Shown here: positions 43,426-55,600 of the stretch, piece by piece | How positions within the stretch are numbered: position 1 is the stretch's first letter | How the letters are laid out: each line of letters opens with the position of its first letter | Origin: Neodontobutis hainanensis | Taxonomy: Eukaryota > Chordata > Actinopteri > Gobiiformes > Odontobutidae | Direction: 5' to 3' | Length of the DNA: 64,000 nt | Assembly: GCA_024349245.1 (NCBI GenBank) | Contig: JALDNG010000937.1 | Location: forward strand, 1 to 64,000 | Translations under genes and position numbers: made by a program | The notes under the pieces: generated by a model | The model's database searches: none | What the model was told of the DNA's origin: nothing | The model's input: the letters and a program-made list of their open reading frames with translations, nothing else

Positions 43426-43440
43426 TTAGGGTTAGGTTAG
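43426..43440 (+). repeat. Telomere-like motif at satellite orientation switch
   Basis: TTAGGGTTAGGTTAG lies exactly where the inverted segment ends and the forward segment resumes. It is two and a half imperfect copies of the vertebrate telomere unit; short enough that chance is possible. Confidence 0.5.
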
Positions 43441-46400
43441 TTGTCCAGTAGAACAGACTGTAGCCGAACAGTAGTTTAGAATGTAGACTTGAAATAGAAC
43501 AGACTGTAGATGTGCAGTAGAACAGACTGTAGACGTTTAATAAAAGAGACTATAGTCGTGCAGTACAACAGAGTGTAAATGAAAAGTAGATTAGAATGTA
43601 GACTTGCATAAGAACAGACTATGGAGGTGCAGTTGAACAGACTGTAGAGCAGCAGTAGTACAGACTGTAGAATGGCTTTAGAACTGACTATACACAATCA
43701 TAGAGGACCATTAAAACAGACTGTAGATGTGCAGTAGAAGAGACTGTAGAGGTGCAGTTGTACAGAATCTTGACAATTATTACAACAGACTGTAGACGTC
43801 TAGTAGAAGAGACTGTAGACGTTTATTAAAAATGAGTATAGTCATGCAGTAGAACAGACTGTAGACCTCTAGTTGAACAGACTGTAGCTGTGCATTAGAA
43901 CAGACTGTAGACATGCAGTAGAACATACTGTAGAGGATCAGTAGAACAAACAGTAGAGCTGGAGTAGTAAAGACTGTTATTGGGCATTAAAACAGACTAT
44001 ATTCAAGCAATAGAAAGGAACAATAGATGTCTGGTCGTACAGATTGCATTAGAACAGACTGTGGATGAGCATTTGAACAGACTATTGACGTGTATTAGAA
44101 CAGATTGTAGATGCGCAGTAGAAAAGACTGTAAGGTGCAGTAGTACAGAATGTCGATAATTATTAGAAAAGACTGTAGACGTGCAGTAGAACGGACTGTA
44201 GAAAATTATTAGAACAGACTGTAGACTTGCAGTAGAACAGACTCACAGTGCTTCAGAAGAATAGACTTTAGAGGTGCATTAGTACAGACTGTAGACGATT
44301 ATTAGAATAGACTGTATATGAGTATTAGAAAACACTCTAGACATGCTTTAGAACAGACTGTAGAGGTGCAGTAGTACAGACTGTAGACCTGCAGTAGAAT
44401 AGACTGTAGATGTGCATTAGAACAGACTTTAGAAGTGCAGTAGTAGAAACTGTAGATATGCAGTAGAACAGACTGTAGATGTGCAGTAAAACAGACTGTA
44501 GACATGCAGTAGAACAGACTGCATGTAGAGCAGTAGTACAGACAGTAAAATGGCATTAGAACAGACTGTAGAGGAACAGTAGAACAAACTGTAGAGGTCG
44601 AGTAGTAAATACTGTTATTGGGCAATAGAACAGACGATATTCGAGCAATAGAACAGACTATAGATGTGTGGTCGGACTGTATTAGAACAGATTGTGGACG
44701 AACATTTGAACAGACTAATGACGTGCATTAGAACAGACTTTAGATGTGCAGTAGAAGAGACTGTAGACAATTATTAGAACAGACTGTAGCCATGCAGTAG
44801 AACAGACTGTAGAGGTAGAACAGTAAAGACTTTTATTGGGGATTAGAACAGACTGTAGACAAGCAATAGAACAGATTGTAGATGTGCAGTAGTATAGACT
44901 GTAGACCTGCATTAGAAGAGACTCTAGATGCGCAGTAGAAAAGACTGTAAACGTGCAGTAGAACAGACTGACAATGTGCAGAAGAATAGACTGTAGAGGT
45001 GCAGTAGTTCAGACTGTGGACGAGCATTAGAACAGACTCTATATGAGTATTAGAAAACACTCTAGACATGCTTTAGAACAGATTGTAAAAGGTGCAGTAT
45101 TTCAGAATGTTGACGAGCATTAGAACAGACTGTATATGAGTATTAGAATACACTCTAGACATGCTTTAGAACAGACTGTAGATGAGCAGTCGTACTGACT
45201 GTAGACTAGCATTAGAACAGACTGTAGATGTGCATTAGAACAGACTGTAGATGTGCAGTAGAACAGACGTTAGATGTTTGTAAGAACAGACTGTAGACCT
45301 GCAAAAGAACAGATCGTAGATGAGCAGTAAAAGAAACTATAGATTTACATTAGAATAGACTGTAGAAATGACTGTAAACGAGCATTAGAACAGACTGTAA
45401 ACGTCCAGTAGAACAGACTAACAATGTGCAGAAGAATAGACTGTAGAGATGCAGTAGTACAGACTCTAGACGAGCAGTAGAATAGACTGTAGATGTGCAT
45501 TAGAACAGACTTTAGAAGTGCAGTAATAGAGACTGTAGATGTGTAGTAGAACAGACTGTAGACGTTTATCAGAACAGACTGTAGACGTGCAGTAGAACAG
45601 ACTGTAAATGAGCAGTAGTACAGACTGTAGACTTGTATTAGAAAAGACTTTAGATGTGCATTAGATCAAACTATAGATGTGCAGTAGAACAGACTGTAGA
45701 CGTTTATTAGAACAGACTGTAGACCTGCACTAGAACAGACCTTAGATGAGCAGTAGTACAGACTATAGACTTTAATTAGAACAGACTGAAGATATACATT
45801 AGAACAGACTTTAGAAGTGCAGTAGTAGAGACTGTAGATGTGTAGTAAAACAGACTGTAGAAGTTTATCAGAACAGACTGTAGAAGTGCAGTAGAACAGA
45901 CTGTAGATGAGCAGTAGTACAAACTGTAGACTTGCATTAGAACAGACAGTAGATGTGCTATAGAACAGACTGTAGATGTGCAGTAGAACAGACTGTAGAC
46001 GTTTATTAGAACAGACTGTAGACGTGCAAAAGAACAGACCATAGATGAGCAGTAAAACAGACTAGAAACTTGCATTAGAACAAACTGTAGAACTGACTGT
46101 AGACGAGCATTAGAACTAACTGTAAACGCGAGTAGAACAGACTGACAATGTGCAGAAGAATATACTGTAGAGATGCAGCAGTACATACTGTAGACGAGCA
46201 TTAGAACAGACTGTATATGAGAATTAGAAAACACTCTAGACATACTTTAGAAAAGACTGTAGAAGTGCAGTAGTTCAGACTGTAGACGAGGATTAGAACA
46301 GACTCTATACCAGTATTAAAAAAACACTCTAGACATGCTTTAGAACATATTGTACATATTGTAGAGGTGCAGTAATACAGACTATTGACTTGCATTAGTA

Positions 46401-49400
46401 CAGACTGTAGATGTTCATTAGAACAGACTTTAGTAGAGCAGTAGTACAGACTGTTAACTGGCATTAGAACATACTGTAGACGTGCAGTAGAACAGACTGT
46501 AGATGAGCAGTAGTACAGACTGTAGACTTGCATTAGAACAGACTGTAGATGTGCATTTGAACAGACTGTAGATGTGCAGTAAAACAGACTGTAGATGTGC
46601 AGTAGAACAGACTGCAGTAGAGCAGAGGTACAGACTGTAAACTGGAATTAGAACAGACTGTTGCGGTGCAGTTGAAATGACTGTAGACGTGCAGTTGAAC
46701 AGACTGTAGACGAACATTATAATAGACTGTAGACGTCGAGTAGAACAGAACAGTAGAACAACATAGTAGAACATGTGCAGTAGTACAGACTAAAGACCTG
46801 CATTAGAACAGACTGTGGATGAGCATTAGAACAGATTATAGAAGTGCATTAGAACAGACTGTAGATGTCCATTAGAACAGACTGTAGATGTGTAGTAGAA
46901 CAGACTGACGATGTGCTGAAGAATAGACCGTAAGGCTTCAGTAGTTGAGACTTTACACGAGCATTAGAACAGACTGTACATGAGTATTAGAAAAGACCGT
47001 AGACATGATTTAGAACAGACTGTAGAGGTGCAGTAGTACAGACTGTAGACTTGCAGTTTAACAGACTGTAGCTGTGCATTAGAACAGACTGTAGATGTGC
47101 AGTAGAACTGAATGTAGACTTGCAGTAAAACAGACTGCAGAGCAGAAGTAGTACAGACTCTAGACTGGCATTAGAACAGACTGTAGAGGAGCAGTAGTAC
47201 AGACTGTAGACTTGCATTATAACAGATTGTAGATGTGCATTAGAACAAGCTATAGACGTACAATAGAAGTGACTTTAGACGTGCATTTGTACAGACTTCA
47301 GTGCAACAGTAGTACACACTCTAGATTGGCTTTAGAACAGACTGTAGACGATCATTAGAACAGACTGTAAACGCCCAGAAGAAGAGACTGACAATGTGCA
47401 GAAGAATAGAATAGAGAGGTGCAGTAGTTCAGACTGTAGACGAGCATTAGAACAGACTCTATATGAATATTAGAAAACACTCTAGACATGCTTTAGAACA
47501 GACAGTAGAGGTGCAGTTGTACAGAATGTAGGCGAGCATTAGAACAGACTTATATTAGTATTAGAAAACAATCTAGATATGCTTTAGAACAGACTGTAGA
47601 GGTGCAGTAATACAGAATGTAGACGAGCATTAGAACAGACTGTAAAAGTCCAGTAGTACAAACTGTAGATGTGCAGTAGTACAGACTGTAGATGTACAAT
47701 AGAAAAGACGGTAGAGGTGCAGTTAAACAGTTTGTAGACGTGCAGTAAAACAGACTTCAGAGAAGAAGTAGAACAGACTCTAGATTGGCTTTAGAACAGA
47801 CTGTAGATGAGCATTAGAACAGACAGTAAACGACCTGTAGAACAGACTGACAATGTGCATTGAATAGACTTTAGAGGTGCAATAGTACAGACTGTAGATT
47901 AGCATTAGAACAGACTGTATATGAGTATTAGAAAACACTGTAGATATGCTTTAGAACAGACTGTAGAGGTGCAGTAGTTCAGACTGTAGAGCATTAGAGC
48001 ATTAGAACAGACTGTATGTGAGTATTAGAAAACACTTTAGACATGTTTTAGAACAGACTGTAGAGGTTCAGTAGTTCAGACTGTAAACAAGCATTAGAAC
48101 AAACTCTATATGAGTATTAGAAAACACTCTAGACATGCTTTAGAACAGACTTTAGAGGTTCAGTAATACAGACTGTAGACGAGCATTAGAAAAGACTGTA
48201 GAAGTGCAGTTGTACAGACTGTAGATGTGCAGAAGAAGAGACTCTAGATGTATATTAGAACAGACTGTAGACCTGCACTAGAACAGACTGTAGATGTGCA
48301 TTAGAACAAACTGTAGATGTGCATTAGAACAGACTGTAGATGTGCAGTAGAACAGACTGTAGACGTTTATTAGAACAGACTGTAGACCTGCACTTAAAGA
48401 GACCGTAGATGAGCAGTAGTACAGACTATAGACTTGCATTAGAACAGATTGTATATTAGTATTAGAAAAAATGTAGACATTCTTTAGAACAGACTGTGGA
48501 GGTGCAGTAGTTCAGACTGTAAATGAGCATTAGAACAGACTATTTATGAGTTTTAGAAAATACTCTAGACATGCTTTAGAAGAGACTGTAGAGGTGCAGA
48601 AATACAGACTGTAGAAAAAGCATTAGAACAGACTGTATAAGTGCAGTAGTACAAACTGTAGATGTGCAGTAGAACAGACTGTAGACATTTTTTAGAACAG
48701 ACTGTAGACGTGCAGTAGAACAGACTGTAGATGGGCAGTAGTAGAGACTGTAGACTTTCATTAGAACAGACAGTAGATGTACATTAGAACAGATTGTAGA
48801 TGTGCAGTAAAACAGAATTTAGTGGAAGAGACTGTAATAGAGCAGTAGTACAGACTTTAATCTGACATTTGAACAGACTGTAGAGGTGCAGTTGAACAGA
48901 CTGTAGACGAGCATTAGAAAAGACTCTATATGAGTATTAGAAAACACTCTAGACATGCTTTAGAACAGATTGTAGAGGTGCAGTAGTTCAGACTGTAGAC
49001 GAGCATTAGAACAGACTGTATATAAGTATTAGAAAACACTCTAGACATGCTTTAGAACAGACTGTAGAGGTGCAATAATACAGACTGTAGACGAGCATTA
49101 GAAAAGACTGTAGAAGTGCAGTAGAAGAGATTGTAAATGTGCAGTAGAACAGGCTGTAGACGTTTATTAGAACAGACTGTCGACCTGCACTAGAACAGAC
49201 CGTATATGAGCAGTAGTACAGACTATAGACATGGATTAAAACAGACTTTAGAAGTGCAGTAGTAGAGACTGTAGATGTGTAGTAGAACAGACTGTAGACG
49301 TTTATCAGAACAGACTGTAGACGTGTAGTAGAACAGACTGTAGATGAGCAGTAGTACAGACTGTAGACTTGCATTAGAACAGACTGTAGATGTGCAGTGG

Positions 49401-51850
49401 AACAGACTGTATATGAGTATTATAAAAAACACTGTAGACATGCTTTAGAACAGACTGTAGAGGTGCAGTAGTTCAGACTGTAGACGAGCATTAGAACAGA
49501 CTGTATATGAGTATTAGAAAAAACTCTAGACATGCTTTAGAAGAGACTATAGAGGTGGAGTAATACAGACTGTAGACGAGCATTAGAACAGACTGTAGAT
49601 GTGCAGTAGTACAGACAGAAGATGTGCAATAGAACAGACTGTAGACGAGCAGTAGGACAGACTATAGACTTGCATTAGAACAGACAGTAGATGTACATTA
49701 GAACAGACTGTAGATGTGCAGTAAAACAGACGTTAGACGTGCAGTGGAAGAGACTGTAGTAGAGCAGTAGTACAGATTGTAAACTGGCATTAAAACAGAC
49801 TGTACAGGTGCGATTGAACAGACTGTTGACATACAGTTGAAAAGACTTCAGAGCAGCAGTAGTACATACTCTAGATTGGATTTAAAACTGACTGTAGACA
49901 AGCATTAGAACAGACTGTAAACGTCCAGTAGAACAGACTGACAATATGCAAAAGAATAGATTGTAGAGATTCAGTAGTATAGACTGTAGACGAGAATAAG
50001 AACAGACTGTATATGAGTATTAAAAACACTGTAGACATGCTTTAGAACAGACTCTATATGAATATTAGAAAACACTCTAGACATGCTTTAGAACAGATTG
50101 TAAAAGGTGCAGTAATACAGACTGTAGATGAGCATTAGTAAAGACTGTAGAAGTGCAGTAGTACAGACTGTAGATGTGCAGTAGAACAGATTGTAGACGT
50201 TTATTAGAACACACTGTAGATCTAGACTAGAACAGACCGTAGATGAGCAGTAGTACAGACTATAGACTTGCATTAGAACAGACAGTAGATGTGCATTAGA
50301 ATAGACTTTAGATGTGCAGTAGTAGAGACTGTAGACGTTTATCAGAACAAACTGTAGATGTGCAGTAGAACAGACTGTAGACGTATATTAGAACAGACTG
50401 TAGACCTGCACTAGAACAGACTGTAGATGTGCATTAGAACAGACTGTAGATGTGCATTAGAACAGACTGTAGATGTGCAGTAGAACAGACTGTAGATGTT
50501 TATTAGAACAGACTGTAGACCTGCACTTAAAGAGACCGTAGATGAGCAGTAGTACAGACTATAGACTTGCATTACAAACAGATTGTATATGAGTATTAGA
50601 CAAAAATGTAGACATTCTTTAGAACAGACTGTAGAGGCACAGTAGTTCAGACTGTAAATGAGCATTAGAACAGACTATTTATGAGTATTAGAAAATACTC
50701 TAGACATGCTTTAGAAGAGACTGTAGAGGTTGCAGAAATACAGACTGTAGACAAGCATTAGAACAGACTGTAGATGTGCAGTAGAACAGACTGTAGACGT
50801 TTATTAGAACAGACTGTAGACCTGCACTTAAAGAGACCGTAGATAAGCAGTAGTACAGACTATAGACTTGCATTACAAACAGAATATATATGAGTATTAG
50901 ACAAAAATGTAGACATTCTTTAGAACAGACTGTAGAGGTGCAGTAGTTCAGACTGTAAATGAGCATTAGAACAGACTATTTATGAGTATTAGAAAATATT
51001 CTAGACATGCTTTAGAAGAGACTGTAGAGGTTGCAGAAATACAGACTGTAGACAAGCATTAGAACAGACTGTAGAAGTGCAGTAGTACAAACTGTAGATG
51101 TGCAGTAGAACAGACTGTAGACATTTTTTAGAACAGATTGTAGATGTGCAGTAAAACAGACTTTAGTGGAAAAGTCTGTAATAGAGCAGTAGTACAGACT
51201 TTAATCTGGCATTAGAACATACTGTAGAGGTGCAGTTGAACAGACTGTAGACGAGCATTAGAACAGACTCTATATGAGTATTAGAAAACACTCTAGACAT
51301 GCTTTAGAACAGATTGTAGAAGTGCAGTAGTTCAGACTGTAGACGAGCATTAGAACAGACTGTATATGAGTATTAGAAAACACTCTAGACATGCTTTAGA
51401 ACAGAATGTAGAGGTGCAATAATACAGCCTGTAGATGAGCATTAGAAAAGACTGTAGAAGTGCAGTAGTACAGACTGTAGATGTGCAGTAGAACAGATTG
51501 TAGACGTTTATTAGAACAGACTGTAGACCTGCACTAGAACAGACCGTATATGAGCAGTAGTACAGACTATAGACATGGATTAGAACAGACTGTAGATGTT
51601 CATTAGAACAGACTTCATAAGTGCAGTAGTAGAGACTGTAGATGTGTAGTAGAACAGACTGTAGACGTTTATCAGAACAGAATGTAGACTTGCAGTAAAA
51701 CAGATTGCAGAGCATCAGTAGTACAGACTCTAGACTGGCATTAGAACAGACTTTAGACATGCAGTATAACAGACTGTAGAGGAGCAGTAGAACAAACTGT
51801 AGAGGTGGAGTAGTAAAGAATGTAATTGGGCATTAGAACAGACTGTTGTC
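43441..51850 (+). repeat. 23-bp satellite, forward segment 2
   Basis: About 8.4 kb of the 23-bp unit in forward orientation. Higher-order structure is visible: blocks such as TGTATATGAGTATTAGAAAA followed by CACTCTAGACATGCTTTAGA recur, a block starting at 50,521 recurs at 50,822 (301 bp, 13 units), and longer blocks recur about 2.1-2.3 kb apart (48,388 and 50,521; 48,963 and 51,306). Confidence 0.9.
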
Positions 51851-51869
51851 GACCAATAGAACAGAATAT

Positions 51870-52505
51870 AGACATTACATAAATGCATGCTGGCGGTCAC
51901 TTCCCGAGGTCCGATCAAGTGAAATGTCGTCTTTATATGTCGCTCTGGGTGGCCCTAGGAGCCAGCGTGCAAAATTTGGAGAGGCTACGACATTGTTAAG
52001 CGGTCAAATAGTGTTCAGGCGCCAATGGTCAAAACCCGTTATAAGCTGTGTCTTTAGGAGGCTGAAACTTTTCACTTTGATCTAAAGCCAGCAACCTTTG
52101 ATATGTTGTTCTGGGTGGCCCCAGGAGCCAGCGTGCAAAATTTGGAGAGGCTACGACATTGGTAAGGGGTCAAAAGGTCAACTAAGGGTACGAGCTATAG
52201 GCCCTGACAAGAAAGGTGTCTTTTGATCATCATTTTTTCCCTTTGCTCTAGAGCTCTGCACTTCGGATATGTGATTCAGGGCTACTCCAGGAGCCAGGGT
52301 GATAAATTTGGGATTCCACATGCCCATTTTGTCAATGTATTTACCCTAGTGGGGCGCTGGAGGTCACTTCCCGAGGTCCGATCAAGTAAAATGTGGTCTC
52401 CTTTTTCTCAACCCAGTACGTGGAAGCGTGTGGTAAAGGTTGGCGAGGCTACCACATTGATAAGGGGTTTAAAAGGTCAAAAGGGTATGCGCTAAAGGCC
52501 CAGAC
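51870..52505. repeat. Island with its own diverged repeats
   Basis: Sequence unlike either satellite. 'gtcacttcccgaggtccgat' occurs at about 51,896 and 52,364, and 'ggagccagcgtgcaaaattt' at about 51,958 and 52,123. 'aggctac[gc]acattg' follows three times. It looks like two or three diverged copies of a unit of about 165-470 bp. No coding function is recognised. Confidence 0.65.
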
Positions 52506-52650
52506 AGACTTTAGTCGAGCATTAGCACAGACTGTATAAATGCAGTAGTACAGACTGTAAATGTGCAGAAGAACAGACAGTAGACAATTATAAGAACTGA
52601 CTGTAGACGTGGAGTAGAACATACTGGCAATTTGCAGATGAATAGACTGC
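52506..52650 (+). repeat. Short remnant of the 23-bp satellite
   Basis: A few degenerate forward units ('gcagtagtacagactgtaaa') lie between the island and the 27-bp array. Confidence 0.8.
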
Positions 52651-52654
52651 AGAT

Positions 52655-55600
52655 GAGGAGACAAGAGGAGGTAACGGGGAGGGAGACGAGAGGAAGCAGA
52701 GGCCACAGAAAGTCCAGAGGAGGCAGAGAGTCCAGAGGAGGCAAAGGCCACAAAGAGACCAGAAGAGGAGAAGGAGTCAGAGAGACCAGAAAAGGCAGAT
52801 GCCACAGAGAGACTAGAGGAGACAGAGAAGGCAAAGACACTAGAGGAGGGCAGAGGCCAGAGAGAGACCAGAGGAGGCAGAGGCCAAAGAGAGACCAGTG
52901 GAGGCAGATGCAACAGATAGACCAGTGGAGGCAGAGGAGACAGAGTGACCAGAGGAGGCAGAGGCCACAGAGAGAGCAGAGGAGGCAGAGGAGACAGAGA
53001 GACCAGAGGAGGCAGAGGCCACAGAGAGACTAGAGGAGACAGAGAAGGCAAAGACACTAGAGGAGGGCAGAGGCCAGAGAGAGACCAGAGGAGGCAGAGG
53101 CCAAAGAGAGACCAGTGGAGGCAGATGCAACAGAGAGACCAATGGAGGCAGAGGAGACAGAGTGACCAGAGGAGGCAGAGGCCACAGAGAGAACAGAGGA
53201 GGCAGAGGACACAGACAGACCAAAGGAGGCAGAGGCCAAAGAGAGACCAGAGGAGGCAGAGGAGGCAGAGAGACCAGAGGAGGCAGAAGAGACAGAGAGA
53301 ACAGAAGAGGCAGAGGCAACAGAGAGACCAGAGCAGATAGAGAACACGGAGAGACTAGAGGAGACAGAGAAGGCAGTGAGACTAGAAGAGGCAGAGGCCA
53401 GAGAGAGACTAGAGGAGGCAGAGGCCACAAAGAGAGCAGTGGAAGCAGAGGCCAAAAAGAGACCAGTGGATGCAGAGGAGACAGATGGACCAGAGGAGGT
53501 AGAGGACACAGACAGACCAGAGGAGGCAGAGGACACAGAGAGACCAGAGGAGGCAGAGGAGGTAGAGGACACAGACAGACCAGAGGAGGCAGAGGCCACA
53601 GAGAGACCAGAGGAGGCAGAGAGACCAGAGGAGGCAGAGGAGACAGAGAGACCAGAGGAGGCAGAGGCCACAAAGAGACGAGAGGAAGTAGAGGAGGCAG
53701 AGAGGCCAGAGGAGGCAGAGGCAACAGAAAGACCAAAGGAGGCAGAGAGTCCAGAGGAGGCAGAGGCCACAGAGAGACTACAGGAGGCAGAGTAGGCAGA
53801 GAGACCAGAAAAGGCAGATGGCAGTAAGAGACCAGAGGCCACAGAGAGATCCAGAGAAGGCAGAGGCCAAAGACTGACCAGAGGAGGTAGAGGACAAAGA
53901 GAGACCAGAGGAGGCAGAGGACACGAAGAGACCAGAGGAGGCAGAGGCAACAGAGAGACCAGAGGAGATAGAGGAGACAGAGAGAGCAGAGGAGCCAGAG
54001 GCCACAGAGAGAGCAGAGGAGGCAGAGGCCACAGAGAGATCAGAGGAGGCAGAGGAGGCAGAGGAGGCAGAGAGACCAGAGGAGGCAGAGGAGACAGAGA
54101 GACCAGAAAAGGCAGAGGCCACATAGAGACAAGAGGAAGTAGAGGACACAGACAGACCAGAGGAGGCAGAGGCCACAGAGAGTCTAGAGGAGGCAGAGGA
54201 GACAGAGAGACCAGAGGAGGTAGAGGCCACAGAGCGACGAGAGGAAGCAGAGGAGGCAGAGAGACCAGAGGAGGCAGAGGCCACAGAAAGACCAGGGGAG
54301 GCAAGGAGAGTCTAGAGGAGGCAGAGGCCACAGAGAGACCAGGGGAGGCAGAGGAGGCAGAGAGACCAAAAGGCAGATGCCTCAGAGAGACCAGAGTAGG
54401 CAGCGGCCAGAGAGAGACCAGAGAAGGCAGAGGCCACAGAGAGACCAGAGGAGGCTGAGGCCACAGAGAGACCAAAGGAGGCAGAGAGACAGAGAGACCA
54501 GAAGAGGCAGTTAGAGCAGAGGAGGCAGAGGAGGGAGAGAGACCAGAGGAGGCAGAGGCCACAGAGTGACTAGAGGAGGCAGAGGAGACAAAGAGACCCG
54601 AGGAGGCAGAGGACACAGAGAGACTAGAGGAGGCAGAGGCCACAGAGAATCCTGGGTAGGCATAGGCTACAGAGAGACCAGAGGATTGCAGAGGTCACAG
54701 AGAGACCAGTGGAGGTAGAGAGAGACAGAGGAGGCAGAGAAGGCAGAGAGGCCACAGGAGGCAGAGGCCACAGAGAGACCAGAGGAGGCAGAGGACACAG
54801 ACAGACCAGAGGAGGCAGAGAGAGCATAGGAGGCAGAGAAGGCAGAGAGACCAGTGGAGGCAGAGGAGAAAGAGAGACCAGAGGAGGCAGAGGCCATAGA
54901 GAGACCAGAGGAGGCCGAGGCCATAGAGAGACCAGAGGAGGCAGAGAGAGAGAGACCAGAGGAGGCAGTTAGAGCAGAGGAGGCAGAGGAGGCAGAGAGA
55001 CCAGAGGAGGCAGAGGCCACAGAGTGACTAGAGGAGGCAGAGGAGACAAAGAGACCAGAGGAGGCAGAGGCAATAGAGAGAGCAGTGGAGGCAGAGAGAC
55101 CAGAGGGGACAGAGGAGGCAGAGAGACAAGAGAAGGCAGAGGTTACAGAGAGAGCAGAGGAGGCAGGGGACATAGAGAGACCAGTGAAGGTAAAGGAGGC
55201 AGAGAGACCAGAGGAGTTAGAGGAGAAAGAGAGACCAGAGAAGGCAAAGGAGACAGAGAGACCAGAGGAGGCAGATGCCTCAGAGAGACCAGAGGAGGCA
55301 GATGCCTCAGAGAGACAAGAGGAGGCAGCGGCCAAAGAGAGACCAGAGAAGGCAGAGGCCACAGAGAGACCAGAGGAGGCAGAGGCCACAGAGAGACCAG
55401 AGGAGGCAGAGGAGGCAGAGGACACAGACAGACCAGAGGAGGCAGAGGCCACAGAGAGACCAGAGGAGGCAGAGAGACCAGAGTAGGCAGAGGAGACAGA
55501 GAGACCAGTGGAGGCAGAGGCCACAGAGAGACGAGAGGAGGCAGAGGACACAGACAGACCAGAGGAGGCAGAGGCCCCAGAGAGACGAGAGGAAACAGAG

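Noticed and set aside
45776..46243. 155-codon and similar frames in the 23-bp satellite (YSLFYCTSTVC repeats)
   Set aside because: Pure satellite translation; 23 bp cycles through all frames and the frames end at random unit variants.
36850..51850. CRISPR-like array of short direct repeats
   Set aside because: Units are contiguous, degenerate and without unique spacers, in vertebrate DNA; it is a satellite.
53057..54643. A 528-codon minus-strand frame, Ser/Ala-rich (SVSSASSGL repeats), resembling a mucin-like protein
   Set aside because: All six frames are open in this array because the unit is 27 bp with no stops; there is no promoter, splice site or non-repeat domain.
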